Positions 44,460 through 56,900 of a stretch of DNA of 64,000 nt are shown here, one piece after another. The translations under genes and the position numbers were made by a program. The stretch spans positions 18,368 to 82,367 of the forward strand of contig NW_025933395.1 of the NCBI RefSeq assembly GCF_000764305.2, read 5' to 3'. The DNA comes from Hyalella azteca (taxonomy: Eukaryota > Arthropoda > Malacostraca > Amphipoda > Hyalellidae). The notes beneath the pieces were generated by a model. That model was not told the origin of the DNA and ran no database searches. It was given only the letters and a program-made list of their open reading frames with translations. Position 1 is the first letter of the stretch; every line of letters starts with the position of its first letter.

Positions 44460-46560
44460 AGCAGTGCAGTAGAGGTGTAGCTTTGTGGGTTAGAACCTCT
44501 TATGGGGCCCAGCAAGTCAAGTTATCTGCAGAACATCAATCAGCTAGAGAATCAGGTAGACTGTTTGACACGTTGAGGTTCAAGTGGAACAATGAGGGCG
44601 TTCAAAAAATTCTTAGAGCATAATTTTATCAGCAATTCTTAAAATTGTTCGAAAATGAAAAAGCTACATTTCTTTAACAGCGACATTAAATCGTAAACTC
44701 GGCATTTTTCAAGAAAAACTCAATTGCATTAGTTAACTAAAGCAACAACGGTCCAGAGTGAGAGTTTGGAATCGAGTATCGGGAGACATTCTTTTGAAAC
44801 AATTTAAAACTTCAAATCACATTTCTATTTAATTTTTGGTTTACTTCTTTTTTGGTGTTTATTCTTCTAATCAATATTTCTTTAGTTGCCTGATCTTGTT
44901 TGGCACAAAAATTTGAGCAGTAGATATCGGCAGAAATCGTATCTAATAGCAATTTCTGTTATTCATTTTCTAAAAACCTCTTGGTCGGTGGATTCGTGAT
45001 GGTTGATGGTTTATTATTCCATCCAGATAGGAACTTTTCTCGCTTGTGTAAGATTTGGTTTTGTCCTTGCAAATCATGGGACAGAAGCAGTTGAACTGAC
45101 CTTTAGGCAGAAGCTGCTGGTAAATGCTCTGAGACAGACCAGTCAATGACCGAGGTCACATCTATAAAGAGAAGGCGGTCTCTTTCCTTCATACGTGTTG
45201 TAAGGCTGAAAAAACACGACCATCAAGCAGGCCTGTGCGCAGGACATGCAAAAAGTGTTAACTCGCGTACGGTATATAATGATAACTCTGACTGATCTGT
45301 GAGAACTTGGCACACGATTATCAGCTCGACTTAATTGTGTTTGCATTCAAATGTATGAATGTCGAAGATAGACGAGCCAAAGAATCTAGAAGGCTGAAAT
45401 CTTTAATTAAAGCTACAATGAATAAGCAGTAATAATAGAGCATTGAAAGTAATTTTTTTCCATAACTGCGACTAATACCATGAGACTAATACCAGATTTG
45501 CGACTCTTTTATTTATCGTATTTTCCCCCAACGAATCGCAACACTAAAAAATTAGAGCAGTTATTCAAAGAGTCCCAAGAGGCCTTAACGTTTTTAAACA
45601 ATTATTAGCAGAAATTAAAGACATATTTTACCATTACATGCCATTAAGACCTCTTTATCGTCAACCTGTGGATTCTTTGCAACGCCATATATTCTACTCC
45701 CATGTAGTATAAGCCAGACCTCATCATCCCACCCAAGTATAACTGCTGTAGAGCGCAGCAATCTTGAGGTTCTTATACTAATTACATGGATTGAGATTAA
45801 GCCTAAGAGACTAGGATTAAGAATAACATGCATTGTGACAAAATTCATTTGACTGGTTTTCTTTTCGGCCTTAACAGGGATTGGTAGATAAATTTGCCTA
45901 TCGCCTTTAGTTTGAGACATCAAACCACAATGCAAGCAACCATCTGGAAAGTTTTGTGGGCGGTGGCCCAGAAAGTTCTAGTTAAAATATCGACTTTGCA
46001 TGATTTTTGAAATTCTTGATTCTGCTTAACCTAAATCATGCCATGACATTACTATTTACGTAGGTAAGCGTATTACTGTTCGTTTTCGCAGAAACTTTTC
46101 TCCCGTAATAAATTCATATTAAATTACTTTCTTCTTATCGTCTAATTCCCTATAAATTAAAAGGACGCGTGCTCGAAAATTGATAAGCTTGTATGCCATT
46201 CTGCAATATTTCGATAGCCGAATGTTTTTAAAACATTATTCGCCTCGTTCATGCTGAAATATTATTTAACTCATTATTGGCAACAGAACAGAAGTGCAAA
46301 ATTTACCAAACCCCAAAACAAAAAAAATTGTATGTATGATGGGATGAAAAGCTAAATTATCAACCGCAATAAAAGTAATGGAGCTACAACCTGCTCTCAA
46401 ATCCTCAAGTACAGATCATTATATCCCTTATGAGAATTTGAGCTCGATTTTGCTTAAAATTTATTCTTTTGGCAAGAAAAATGTTCGATGCTTTGACTGG
46501 TCAAAAAGACCATGTTATCTAGCGCGTTGATACGTTGTGTGGTGTATGTGGGCTGCTTTT
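44460..46560. other. No gene seen
   Basis: AT-rich. A 106-codon minus frame at 45615-45935 lacks motifs and splice context; I do not call it. Confidence 0.4.
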
Positions 46561-46568
46561 TTTTTGTA

Positions 46569-46830
46569 GCAGCCTGAGCACCTCATCCGTGAGGGAGAGG
46601 GCACGGGTTGATGGAAGCGATAGACGGCCCGAGTGCGCTGCCGGCCAAACGGAGCATCGCTAAAGCATTTTCGGAGGGCCAACACGAGCGCCGCTGCGAC
46701 CAGTCATGTCGCGCCAGAGGCACTAACACGGTGCAGGATGGCAGCCTTAACAAGGCGTGCGTCTCTGCCGCGGATGCAATACGCTGCCTGTTTTTCCGGC
46801 AGCCCACGCTCCAAAAAATTACAATCCAGG
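46569..46830 (+). other. Exon-like GC-rich block, unidentified
   Basis: CpG-rich 260 bp in AT-rich surroundings, entered by a T-tract acceptor (TTTTTTTTTGTAG) and left at ATCCAG|GTAACA. The frame starting ATG at 46611 is open to the donor (MEAIDGPSALPAKRSIAKAF ... CRARGTNTVQDGSLNKAC), but it is not open back to the acceptor. It may be an untranslated/coding first exon or a retro-inserted fragment; I do not recognise the peptide. Confidence 0.3.
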
Positions 46831-46855
46831 TAACACTAACTCCTGAGTCTAGATA

Positions 46856-47138
46856 TACAGTGGGGGGAAATAAATATTCGTACACTTGAAAAATCGTATT
46901 TTAATGTATGTAAGTACACAAACTTAACAGGAAAAGTGATTTAAATTATGTATAGAGACGCATAGTATTCAAAAATACTATCAAAAGAAATTAAATCTCA
47001 ATGCAACAAAAAACAATGCAACATGTTCACTTTTCGGGTGAAACATAATATAAATCACTTCTCCTGTTCAGTTTGTGTACTTACATACATTAAAATACGA
47101 TTTTTCAAGTGTACGAATATTTATTTCCCCCCACTGTA
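46856..47138. mobile_element. Tc1-like MITE with TA duplication
   Basis: The element is 46858-47136, flanked by TA. Inverted ends of about 90 bp begin CAGTGGGGGGAAATAAATAT and contain CGTACACTTGAAAAATCG, like Tc1-family termini. No coding capacity. Confidence 0.8.
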
Positions 47139-47139
47139 T

Positions 47140-49300
47140 GTAGCTAAGAATGGATTGAAGTTTCTTAAAATTGAGCAGCATGATACTGTCTTGCAAGGCT
47201 CCAATAGAATGAATTACATCAGGAGAATTCTCAGTTTGGTCGATAGTAACATGGGTATTATTAGAATTTGAGGTGCAAGCCGAAATAGAATAAAATGACA
47301 CATTTCATACCTTGATGTCGCAGAATCCATAACACATTTCTAACCCGATTGGAAATCCATCTATTTAATTTTGGTTTAGAAAATTTCACACCGACATAAG
47401 AATTTCAGATAGACCAACTTATTCACTAGGCTAAATAAGGATGTTTCATCATGCTTCTCGTTCTATTAGAGTTTTCAGATGTCATTCAACAGATTTTGCA
47501 CTTTGAATGAAGTGATGAAAAATAAGCCGTATAACAGAAATCTAGTGCAGAATGAAAGTTGTTTAAACTTTGATTGAACGCGCGCTTGCTTGAACTGCTG
47601 AGCTGAATTGTTGGTATTAATTTTGTACAATGAAGAACAAAATTTAAAGACAATATTTCAAGTTGAGTTATTTGTAAGTATATATACAGCAGACAAGATA
47701 AAGCAGGGCAATAACTAATGGATGATGAAGCGCAGCTGTGGTCTTCATGTGCGGCAGGCTTCACCACACGCTGGGAGCTGGCCCTGTCCAATCTAACTCG
47801 CTCAGGCTCTTAGTGAGCCACTCGCAAATCATCTTTTTCGTTTAACTTATCTTGCAGCAAAGACCTCCGAACACCGATAGTTAGCGCTTCGGGATGCTTA
47901 ACAAATATTTGTGACGAACTTGAATATAGTGCGCCGAAAAGCATGAAAATATACGGGAACTGATTAATCGTTAACAACGATCGATACCGAAATATAGTGA
48001 ATAGCGATTCCTGACTTTTATTGTAACAAGATGTTCAATAATATTAGACCATATGATCTGTTCACTGACAGTGACTCCACAATAACCACACCTGCAGACA
48101 CAAATTACGTGTACGATAACTACTTGTGCCTCGAAAAAAAAAATCGGTAATAGTTTGACCAATTGCCTGTGCCGCGTGTCAGGAAGGTGAAAATATTCAT
48201 AGTTGCTACTACATTGTTGTGGACCACCAGGTTCGCAAGAACTGTTGTAAGGAATAATAGTCTTTTCTGGTCAAGATATACTTAAAATCCAAAACCACAA
48301 CACAGATATAAAATTGGACAAGGTTACAAAGTACAAGACATATACAGGCCGAATAGAGTGATCCTTACTGTCCGCACTCTAAAATCCGAATGAATCCGTT
48401 CGTACGACACCAGTCAGCAAAGCTACGATTCTTTCTAAAACAATCTTACAACTTTTACATCCTAATTAAAATATACTTTTTTCCTATACACTATACATCA
48501 AGATATTACACATTGATCCTTAATAATTAACCTAGCCCTCTACAACATTGAACTACTGATAGTTTTATCAACATGGTCTTCAAATTTAGCCACATGTAAA
48601 AAGCATTCAAACCAAGAAATAGACGAGATTTCCTTTCCAGTCAGTGACAAGACAAATTTGAGGTAAAATTTCCCTTTTTATTGTATGAATTGTCGAATAA
48701 TTTTGAGCACGAGCTCGGATGTTAACAAGACGAAAAATTAAAAGTAAAAGATTAATGCCTTTTTTGAATAAGTAAGACAGTCAACGAGAAATGGACATCG
48801 CTTCACCCGAAACTGAACAGGACTGTCAATAGGACTTTTATAGCGTTGGAACTTGAAACAAATAGTTTACTACACTAGGAACTGCAGGCGACTGAGTAAC
48901 GAGTGCAGTATCACAGCTACAACTTTTATCACTAGGCAAAAATCCGAAGAATGTATTACAAAGTTTCCGACGTAGAACAGCATAATGAAAATAAATAAAA
49001 TATGAGATATTGAACACTTGCATTCAAGAAAAAAAAAGTGAACAAAATTAATCGAAGCTATTAAAATAAGTGTGTCGTATATACTGATGGGAGGCACCAG
49101 AAAAGGTCTTCATTAGATTAGATATTGGATCTCTTTTATGGTAGGGATTATTAGATCCCGATCAGCAGACAGCTCCAGGATACATTCAGATCTTCTCCAT
49201 ACATTTTCATGAAATTTTATGGCAAAATTACATGAACAAAAATTAATTGAACAAAAGCTGAAATATGAAAGAGGTATATAATGGAGACCTTGTAAATAAC
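47140..49300. other. Intergenic, 3' of thymidylate synthase
   Basis: AT-rich. A balanced patch at 47720-47820 has short frames without motifs. No gene called. Confidence 0.4.
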
Positions 49301-49301
49301 A

Positions 49302-49412
49302 TTACACAGCCATTTCCATGCCTATCTTAGGATAAGGATTGTAGTCAAGGACTTTGATGTCATCGATAGAGAACTTTTCGATGTCCATTACGTCAGGGTT
49401 GAGGACGAGAGT
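49302..49412 (-). CDS. TYMS: Thymidylate synthase, C-terminal part, cut off from the rest
   Basis: Minus strand, 36 codons and stop: TLVLNPDVMDIEKF, SIDDIKVLDYNPYPKIGMEM, AV. This is the last stretch of thymidylate synthase, ending in the invariant MAV whose terminal Val closes over the folate site. In an intact gene it would follow the RSPRPFP at 60242 directly. Here 10.8 kb of bacterial-type DNA separates them. No TS codon seems to be missing. Confidence 0.9.
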   Translation of the reverse strand, partial: TLVLNPDVMDIEKFSIDDIKVLDYNPYPKIGMEMAV

Positions 49413-49425
49413 CCTCAACCCTGAC
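49392..49425. repeat. 15-bp inverted repeat at the insertion junction
   Basis: GTCAGGGTTGAGGAC, loop GAGA, GTCCTCAACCCTGAC (plus strand). The 49392-49406 arm is thymidylate synthase coding sequence. The other arm is its inverted copy, wedged between host and bacterial DNA. The paralogous bacterial frame diverges just here. Confidence 0.85.
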
Positions 49426-50347
49426 CTTCTACCGCAGCTGGTATGGCTATTTCGTCCTCTTCAAGGGCTACTTCTGGGGCAGGAACTAGCAGGATATCCT
49501 GACTACTGGTAGCCTGGATGAGTAGCGCAGTGTTTTGCTGGATTTCTTGGGCATAGGAGTCGACCTTCTTTTCAAACTTTTCAAGGAAGCTATGCGTATA
49601 CTGGCTGAGTTTATCCATCATATCCATCACCTCTTTGATCTGCAACACCTGGCTAGCATGGGGAATTTTAGCTTGGGCTACGCCTAGGGCAATGGATTTC
49701 GCCATATGGAGACATACATGGTCTTGTGGTTTTTCTAGCAGGGTTAGTCCTTCTTTTAAAAAGAGTTGTTGCCAATAGTTGTCTCCATTTTTGATATCCT
49801 GTTCTAAGGCAGCTACCAGGAGAGGATGGTTTAGCATGGCTTCGGTTAAGGTTCTTTCCAGTTTTTCAGCCATTGCTTCCTGAATGTTGTCCAGCAAGAG
49901 CTTATCGGCCAAAAATTGTCCAGATAGCGTCAAACATTCTTTGAAGGCCCCTTTGCCCAGTTCTTTGGTGGCAAGTTGGTCTTTTTCCGAAATGGGAACC
50001 AGCCCTTTTGCTAAATCTTTGGAGGTCTTATTTATAGCATCTGCACCATTTTTTAGAGAATCCCATCCCATGGAGGCTAAAGATACCGTTACGTTGATGG
50101 CTTTTTGTGTAGCCCAGGTGGCACATATAGCGTAACTGTTTTTACCGGTTTGAGTAACCTGAACGTTAGGGTCGGTTGGTGCAAAGTGGCCATTGGGGTT
50201 TTCAGCTAGCACTACTTCATCTTGTGGTAGATCTTGGTTTTGGATAGAATAGATGGTTTGTTTGGCAGTGGCACTGGCTATTCCATGATGGCTAGTTACT
50301 AAGAGCCAGGTTAGTAGGGTTAAGAAGAGATGCTTAGGGAGGGACAT
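49415..50347 (-). CDS. Secreted-type bacterial protein, mosaic copy of parts of the giant protein
   Basis: The ATG at 50347 (MSLPKHLFLTLLTWLLVTS) gives a signal peptide; the frame's extension upstream to 50404 starts at TTG. The rest is pieced from the giant protein in this order: [22 protein letters not shown], then about 210 residues close to its residues 2330-2566 (WATQKAINVTVSLASMGW ... [20 protein letters not shown]). About 310 residues in all. It terminates in the junction filler, so its natural C-terminus is lost. Function unknown; the module is probably helical. Confidence 0.7.
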   Translation of the reverse strand: MSLPKHLFLTLLTWLLVTSHHGIASATAKQTIYSIQNQDLPQDEVVLAENPNGHFAPTDPNVQVTQTGKNSYAICATWATQKAINVTVSLASMGWDSLKNGADAINKTSKDLAKGLVPISEKDQLATKELGKGAFKECLTLSGQFLADKLLLDNIQEAMAEKLERTLTEAMLNHPLLVAALEQDIKNGDNYWQQLFLKEGLTLLEKPQDHVCLHMAKSIALGVAQAKIPHASQVLQIKEVMDMMDKLSQYTHSFLEKFEKKVDSYAQEIQQNTALLIQATSSQDILLVPAPEVALEEDEIAIPAAVEGQG

Positions 50348-50413
50348 GGTGGTTGGCACATGAGTTTGTAAGGGTAAGTTATAGCTAGGACAAATAATGG
50401 GCAAAAGTTTTCC

Positions 50414-50626
50414 CTACATCTTTTTGCTTATTGGTCTAAAAAACACATCTAATATGTCGTTCCAAAAGTTAGGTTTCCCGTACATCTTTTTGCTTATTGG
50501 CCTGAAAAACACAGCTAATATGTCGTTCCCGTGCAAGTGGCCATTGGGGTTTTCAGCTAGTGCCTGATGGTTAGCAGCTGTCAGTAAGGTGAGTAAGGTT
50601 AAAAAGAGGGGTTCAAAAAATCTCAT
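50414..50626 (-). CDS. Short bacterial ORF with signal peptide, partly duplicated
   Basis: 70 residues, starting MRFFEPLFLTLLTLLTAANH, similar in leader to the ORF at 50347, then AENPNGH as in the giant protein. A segment of about 58 bp (50410-50466 and 50469-50525) is tandemly duplicated, giving two VFFRPISKKM endings. It looks like a remnant of the same gene family, probably not functional. Confidence 0.5.
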   Translation of the reverse strand: MRFFEPLFLTLLTLLTAANHQALAENPNGHLHGNDILAVFFRPISKKMYGKPNFWNDILDVFFRPISKKM

Positions 50627-50713
50627 TGGGCGCAGTGAATGGTTTTTGTTTGGGTTAAAGGTAAATGATTTTTAATACGCTCTTGCCATATGCTAGGTGG
50701 ATTGCTGTGGGCG

Positions 50714-50996
50714 TTAAGTGATAGGAGAATGAACCCTAAATAAAATGTATGAAAATTTAATTGTATTCTCTTCTATAAGCTTTTCTATTGGAGTAGACTT
50801 GACTTTTTTAGCAGCATCTAACCAATCATACCATGCAGCGGGGTCCATAGTGTCACCATCTGTATGGAGAAAATTGCATAAAACTTATAAAGTCACTTAA
50901 ATCCTCAGAATGGGTCATCTTTTGTAACTCCCTTAAGTAACAAACCATAGCAAGAAAGCCTTCTTGTATTGTTAAACTTTCTTTTTCTAAACTCAT
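50714..50996 (-). pseudogene. Immunity-type gene paired with the giant toxin-like gene, frameshifted
   Basis: Starts 2 bases after the stop of the giant gene (ATG at 50996), the tight spacing typical of toxin-immunity pairs. The first 41 codons (SLEKESLTIQEGFLAMVCYL ... HSEDLSDFISFM) and, one frame over, codons with a DGDTMDPAAWYDWLDAAKK motif match the acidic 'DPAAW.DWL' class of bacterial immunity proteins. The frame shift lies near 50871-50880; read directly, the first frame stops at about 50858. If real, the neutralising partner of the downstream-domain toxin would be lost. A single-base assembly error is the alternative. Confidence 0.6.
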
Positions 50997-50998
50997 GA

Positions 50999-53900
50999 TT
51001 ATTTTTGCTTTGGAGGTTGCAGTGCTGATAGCCCTGTTTTGGGGTTGTATGTTTTAGGTATTTGGTTAATACCACCATTGATAATTTTCTCACCTTTGAC
51101 AGTAGCCCATACTTGTGTACCATTATCTTGTATAGAGCTATACCATATATTCCCATGCTTATCAGGCCCTAATTTACACTTAGGATCATTAGCTATACGT
51201 TCTAATAGTTTTCTATTTGTTGGAGTATCTATGACGTGCCCTGGCTTATTTCGAAATGTATGTTGTAGCCGTTTTTGATCCAGTACGATACGATCGGTCA
51301 CCTTCGAGGCCCCCGCCCCTCCAGCTTTTGCGCCCCGGGCCAATTTCATCCCAGCACATTCAGCCACTAACATACCACTATTAAATAACACTCCCGAAGC
51401 ATCCCCCTCGTTAGCAGCATCCACTATGCCACGTAGAGAGCCTAGAAAAGGCATATGATAGCTCGCTAGATTGACCGCTTCTCCCAAATTGCCTTCCGCC
51501 ATGTTTTTTCTCACCTCTCCATCCAATCCTGTAGCCACCAAACCAACTGCTGCCGTAGCAGATACATAGGGGATCATCCCAATACCCCCCGTCAAATTAG
51601 CAACAGCTATCCCTGTTGCTATCCTTGCCCCCATTTTTAGACCCATGATCTCTCGCCTAGTCCACTTATCATAGATCGCCTGGGCAAGCTCAAGATTGCC
51701 TGCTGCTTTGGCTTGGTGGTAGGCAGGATCACCAAGATGTAAGAGATGTCCCCCCTGCCTATGATGGTGTGGCGCTATATTGGCCAATATATCCCTAGTT
51801 TGGCAGGCCTTGTTAGTAGCTTTTGGATGTTGCTTCATAAAAGACACTATGCCCTTTCTTAGTCCCTGCACATCTTTAAACTCCGCTTTTTGCTCAGCAG
51901 TCATTTGGGCCCAGCAGGTATCTAGCCAACAGCTATTGCTCCCACTTGGGGTCACCTGCAGACTAGGATCTGTTGGACTAAAATGGCCATTAGGGTTTTC
52001 TGCAGAGGGCGCAGTGTAGTTGCATGCTATAGGCTTTCCCTTTAAATTACCCCCTATGATATTTTTCAGTTTTCCCGATTTTTTGTCATAAATATAAATA
52101 GGCATCTTACAGGCACCTGCTACAGCGGCTAGCGCTACCTCATCTTGGGGAAGATCTTGGTTTTCGATAGCCTTAATGGTTTTTTTGGCATTTTCACTGA
52201 GGTGCTTTGAGGGCTTCTTTGCTTCATCTTGGGGAAGATCTTGGTTTTCGATAGCCTTAATGATTTTTTTGACATTTATACTGCGGTGCTTTGAGGGCTT
52301 CTTTGCTTTTTTCTGTTTTTTTGTTTTCTGTTCTTCTACTTCAGCCAAACCACTCTCTGCATTACGTTTCTGGTCATCGGCTTCTACGATCTCCCTTAAG
52401 GCCTCGATTTTTTTGTCTGATTGCGCAAATACCCGATCGCTTAGGGCATTGATTCCACAAGCTAAGGCAGGAGCTACAATGCTTTGTCTCAAGGCACCCG
52501 TGAGCTCACTGGCAATAGCCCTTTTGAAACCATTGGCTAGGGCAGCGGGAGTAGAAGGGTTCAACCCTCCAATCCGCAAGGGATCAACCGGTTTCAACTG
52601 AGAGTCATACTGATTACCTTCTACCGCAGATGGTATGGCTATTTCGTCCTCTTCAAGGGTTACTTCTGGGGCAGGAACTAGGAGGATATCCTGGCTACTG
52701 GTAGCCTGGGTGAGTAGCGCAGTGTTTTGCTGGATTTCTTGGGCATAGGAGTCGACCTTCTTTTCAAACTTTTCAAGGAAGCTATGCGTATACTGGCTGA
52801 GTTTATCCATCATATCCATCACCTCTTTGATCTGCAACACCTGGCTAACATGGGGAATTTTAGCTTGGGCTACGCCTAGGGCAATGGATTTTGCCATATG
52901 GAGACATACATGGTCTTGTTGTTTTTCTAGCAGGGTTAGCCCTTCTTTTAAAAAGAGTTGTTGCCAATAGTTGTCTCCATTTTTGATATCCTGTTCTAAG
53001 GCAGCTACCAGGAGCGGATTGTTTAGCATGGCTTCGGTTAAGATTTTTTCCAGTTTTTTAGTCATTGCTTCCTGAATGTTGTCCAGCAGGAGCTTATCGG
53101 CCAAAAATTGCCCAGATAGCGTCAAACATTCTTTGAAGGCCCCTTTGCCCAGTTCTTTGGCCAGTACTTTTTTGGCAAGTTGGACTTTTTCCGAAATGGG
53201 AACCAGCCCTTTTGTTAATTCTTTGGAGGTCTTGTTTATAGCATCTGCACCATTTTTTAGAGAATTCCATCCCATGGAGACTAAAGATACCGTTACGCTG
53301 ATGGCTTTTTGTGTAGCCCAGGTGGCCCAATTAAAGCTTCCCGTTGCAGCCGCTTTTACCGCGGTAATCAGGTCGGCGACCCCTTCTTTAATCAAAGAGA
53401 CATTCCACGCGATAAAAATACCTGCTGTAATTTGTGCAGCGGCAATCAAGGTAAGCCCTATTATACTCCACCAAGGGGTGGGTATGCTTTCTTCAAGGGT
53501 AAATACTTCATGGAGTCCATTGATAGAAGCCTCGCGTATGGCTTTGTCATAATTTTCTTTGGCCTCGGCAAAGAGTTCGGATAAATGTTTGGTGGTGAGT
53601 GTGACGTTGTGTTGGTTGGCTTGGGCGGTTGTAATAACTTTACACCCCTCCTCGATGTGATTTTTTTGCTGGTTTAAAATGTTGAGCTGCTTTTGTATAT
53701 GTTGGGAGGTTTTGGGTTGTGTCCCTTGTTGTGAAATTAAGGCATGCAAGCTCATAAGGGCTGGCTCATAGAAGATGGTAAGGAGGTTTTGGGCTTGCCG
53801 AAGGGCTTGATAAGCTTGCCGCTGTTTGTCTCCTTCGTTTTCCCTATAACTCAGTAAGGCATGGGCTTTGCCATAATGGGCGTTGACACTGAAGATGGGC

Positions 53901-56900
53901 TCCATGCCAATGGCTCTCTCGTAGCTTTGTATGGCTCTTGACCATTGTTTTCTACGTAGGAAGTCATGTCCTTTGCCGATGTAGTAATAAGAATTTTTAA
54001 TCAATAGATCTTGGGAGGCGTCTGCATGAACCTCCGCAGCAAATTCTTCAAAGCTTTTGGGCAGCATGGACGAAGAGGCAGAGCTACTCGTAGCTTGGCT
54101 ATCTGTGGCCGCGCTACTAGTAGCTTGGCTATCTGTAGAGGGGTCACAGGTAGCCGCCGGTTGGGTTTTAAGCCAGCAACCCCAGCGTTCTTCGAGTCCT
54201 TTCCGTTCATAGCTGCCCCAGTCATATTTTTGGGCTAACTCCAGACGGATGGGTTCAGGGGTTTTGCCTGCTGCTAAGATAGCCAGGAGCTCTTGCATAA
54301 GTGGGTGGTCTGGGTAGAGCTTTAGTTGTTGCTGACAAAAGTGGGTCAAACATTCCTGCTTATACTGCGTCTGGAACGCTTGCCGTTGCGCTTCTAGTTG
54401 GGCTACCGCTTGGCTATCTATATGTGCTCGATCCGAAGCGGTAATTTTTTGTTGGGCGCTAGGGGCTAATGTATCTAGCATTCGGGCTACTAGGGAGGAG
54501 TGGGCCTTTGCCTTCCACTGTGCAAAGGCGGCCTCTACTTTTCTTCGGGATAGTTTATCTTCGGCATAGTCTTGCCAATGTTGGGTGAGGGAGTGCCATA
54601 GTTTTTCTTTTTCACAGGCAGCGCTCTGGGGGAGATATTGCTTGGATAAGCTACAGAATTGACTAAAAAGGCCATCTTGGTGGATCATGTGCTGGGCTTG
54701 CGCGATGGCTTGGGTGGTCTCTTGGTCTTCTTGGCGTTGTCTTGCTGCTTTTAGGGCTTGGATGGTTCGCTGCGCAGGGTCGTGCAAGATCAACTGGGCC
54801 ATCCCTTTTTTACCCGCTCTTGCGGTTCTGCCGGCGTTTTGAAGTTCTACTCGTTTGGTTTCGGGTAAAAAGGTGATGGCTACATAGAGACCTCCATGGG
54901 ATTCTACGGTATCGGAGGTGGTTAGATCAGTCCCCCGTCCGGCAATATTGGTGGCAACAATGATTTCTCCCGCCTCGATGGTCTGTTTGTCAAAGGCATC
55001 TTGGCCGGTATAGGGGATAATTTTACAGCTTTTATCTGCTTTTTTTAGGGCCTGGCAGAGCTGCTTGGCCTCTCGGATGTATTTGCAAATCACTAAAACC
55101 GCTCTTTGCTGGTGGGCATGGGTCAAAACTTGCTCTATAATGGCTGCTTGGTGGGTAGCATGGTCTGGTAACACTAGGGGGGCTAACTCTTTACAGAAAT
55201 AGTCACTGTTTGCATTGCCCTGGATGAGGGTTTGCTTATAAGGGGGCAGCACTACCTGATCGGTATGGTATAACGCAGTGAAAAAATCTCCCGGCGGGCA
55301 TAGCTCGTTTGCTGTATTAGGATGCAGGCTCTGCCTGTGCTCGTTTGCTGGATTAAGATGCAGGCTCTGCCTGTGCTCATTTGCTGGATTAGGATTCAGG
55401 CTCTGCCTGTGCTCATTTGCTGGATTAGGATACAGGCTATGCCTATGCCTGTGCCCGCTGTGGGGCAGCGTACCAGTTAGGCCATAAATAGCGGAGCCAT
55501 AGCGCCTAAAGTAGCTCACATTAGAGAGGAAATTGGTAGATATGCCTTCAGGATCTATGGGGAGTCCCTCTTTGATTTGTAGAAATTGGGTAAGTCCATC
55601 TCCCCAGACCATATGTTCTTGGAGCACCCCTGTTTCCTTGTAATTTATGGGCACAATTCGGTCGTTGACCACATCATAGTGCGCCTCTTTGGTATAGCTA
55701 TAAGCCGCTCTAAGGGCATTGTTGATCCAGTTGGGGATTTGGCTGAAGGCAAAACTACGCAAATGGACCGGTAACTCTAAAATGGGGTGGTAGTCATGCC
55801 AAGGGTGGGTGTTGAGCTGCGATTCGAGGGAGGACAGTTGTTCTGATGGTTCTGTTGCTTTTGGCTGTTTTTCTCGGTCATTCTGAGCCTTAGCTAGCTG
55901 TTTTTGGAGGGCTTGATAGTCGGCATAGAGGGATTTTTCTTCGGGAGTGAGTTTTCGTAGGAGTTGTTCAAGGTAAGATTGGGTGCGTTGGGTAATAAAC
56001 TCTTTTCTATTTTCTACGAGGGTAGCCTTGGTCATCCACGCTTCTCCAGTATGTAAGCGGATCTCTTCGCCTCGGATTTGAAAAGGTTCGGAAATAAAGT
56101 AAATTTTGCCCTCTTTTTCGACGAGCTGGCGGGCAATTTTATGGATGGTTTCCCAGATGACGGCTAAGGGCATTTCTAGATGGTTCATGCCGGGATTTTC
56201 TCCTGCAAGGCGTACGCTATGGGAACGATTGTCGAAAAGCATGCTGTCCACTTCGTCTACAATCACTACATCAAACCCTCGGGGGGGCATAGCCCCAGAT
56301 ACCTCTCCTCGAATAGCTTGGCCGAGAAATTCGACGCGCAAGATATCGCCTTGGAAATCTCCTGCCGTACCATATACGATGTTTTGTTGGTAGGCCTTTT
56401 TTTTGTTATGCATTTGGCTATTTTCCGCCACGGTGAGCCCCAAGAGTTCAAAGAAGGGGCGTTGCTTTTTGACTTCGGGTATAGAGAGCTGGGTGGAGGT
56501 GGTGACGACATCTACCTTTTTGCCTTGGATCCCATGGAGGGCTGCTAACATGGCTACGACCAGGGATTTCCCTTCACCCGTATTGATTTGCGCCAATCGC
56601 CCATGGCCAGGATGGGGGTGGGTCAATAGGAGTAACGCGAGCCATTGGGTCGCCCTAGGGGTATAGCCGTGGATCAATTCGACGGCACGGGTGACCACCG
56701 CAATAGCTTCGGCAGAACCAACAGCAGCTTGCTGGGGTTGCTCCTCTTTTGTAGCCAACTCTTGCTGGGAACGGGCAAGGCCCGCCCATAGGGCAATGGC
56801 TGCTGCATCCCACTGGGCAATGGGTTTATCTGAGTAGGGGGCCCTGGTTAAGGTCTGGGAAGGGGCTTGGTAGGCTTGTTGGAGGGCTGTATATTGGGCT

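Noticed and set aside
45615..45935. 106-codon minus-strand frame
   Set aside because: No motif, splice context or compositional support.
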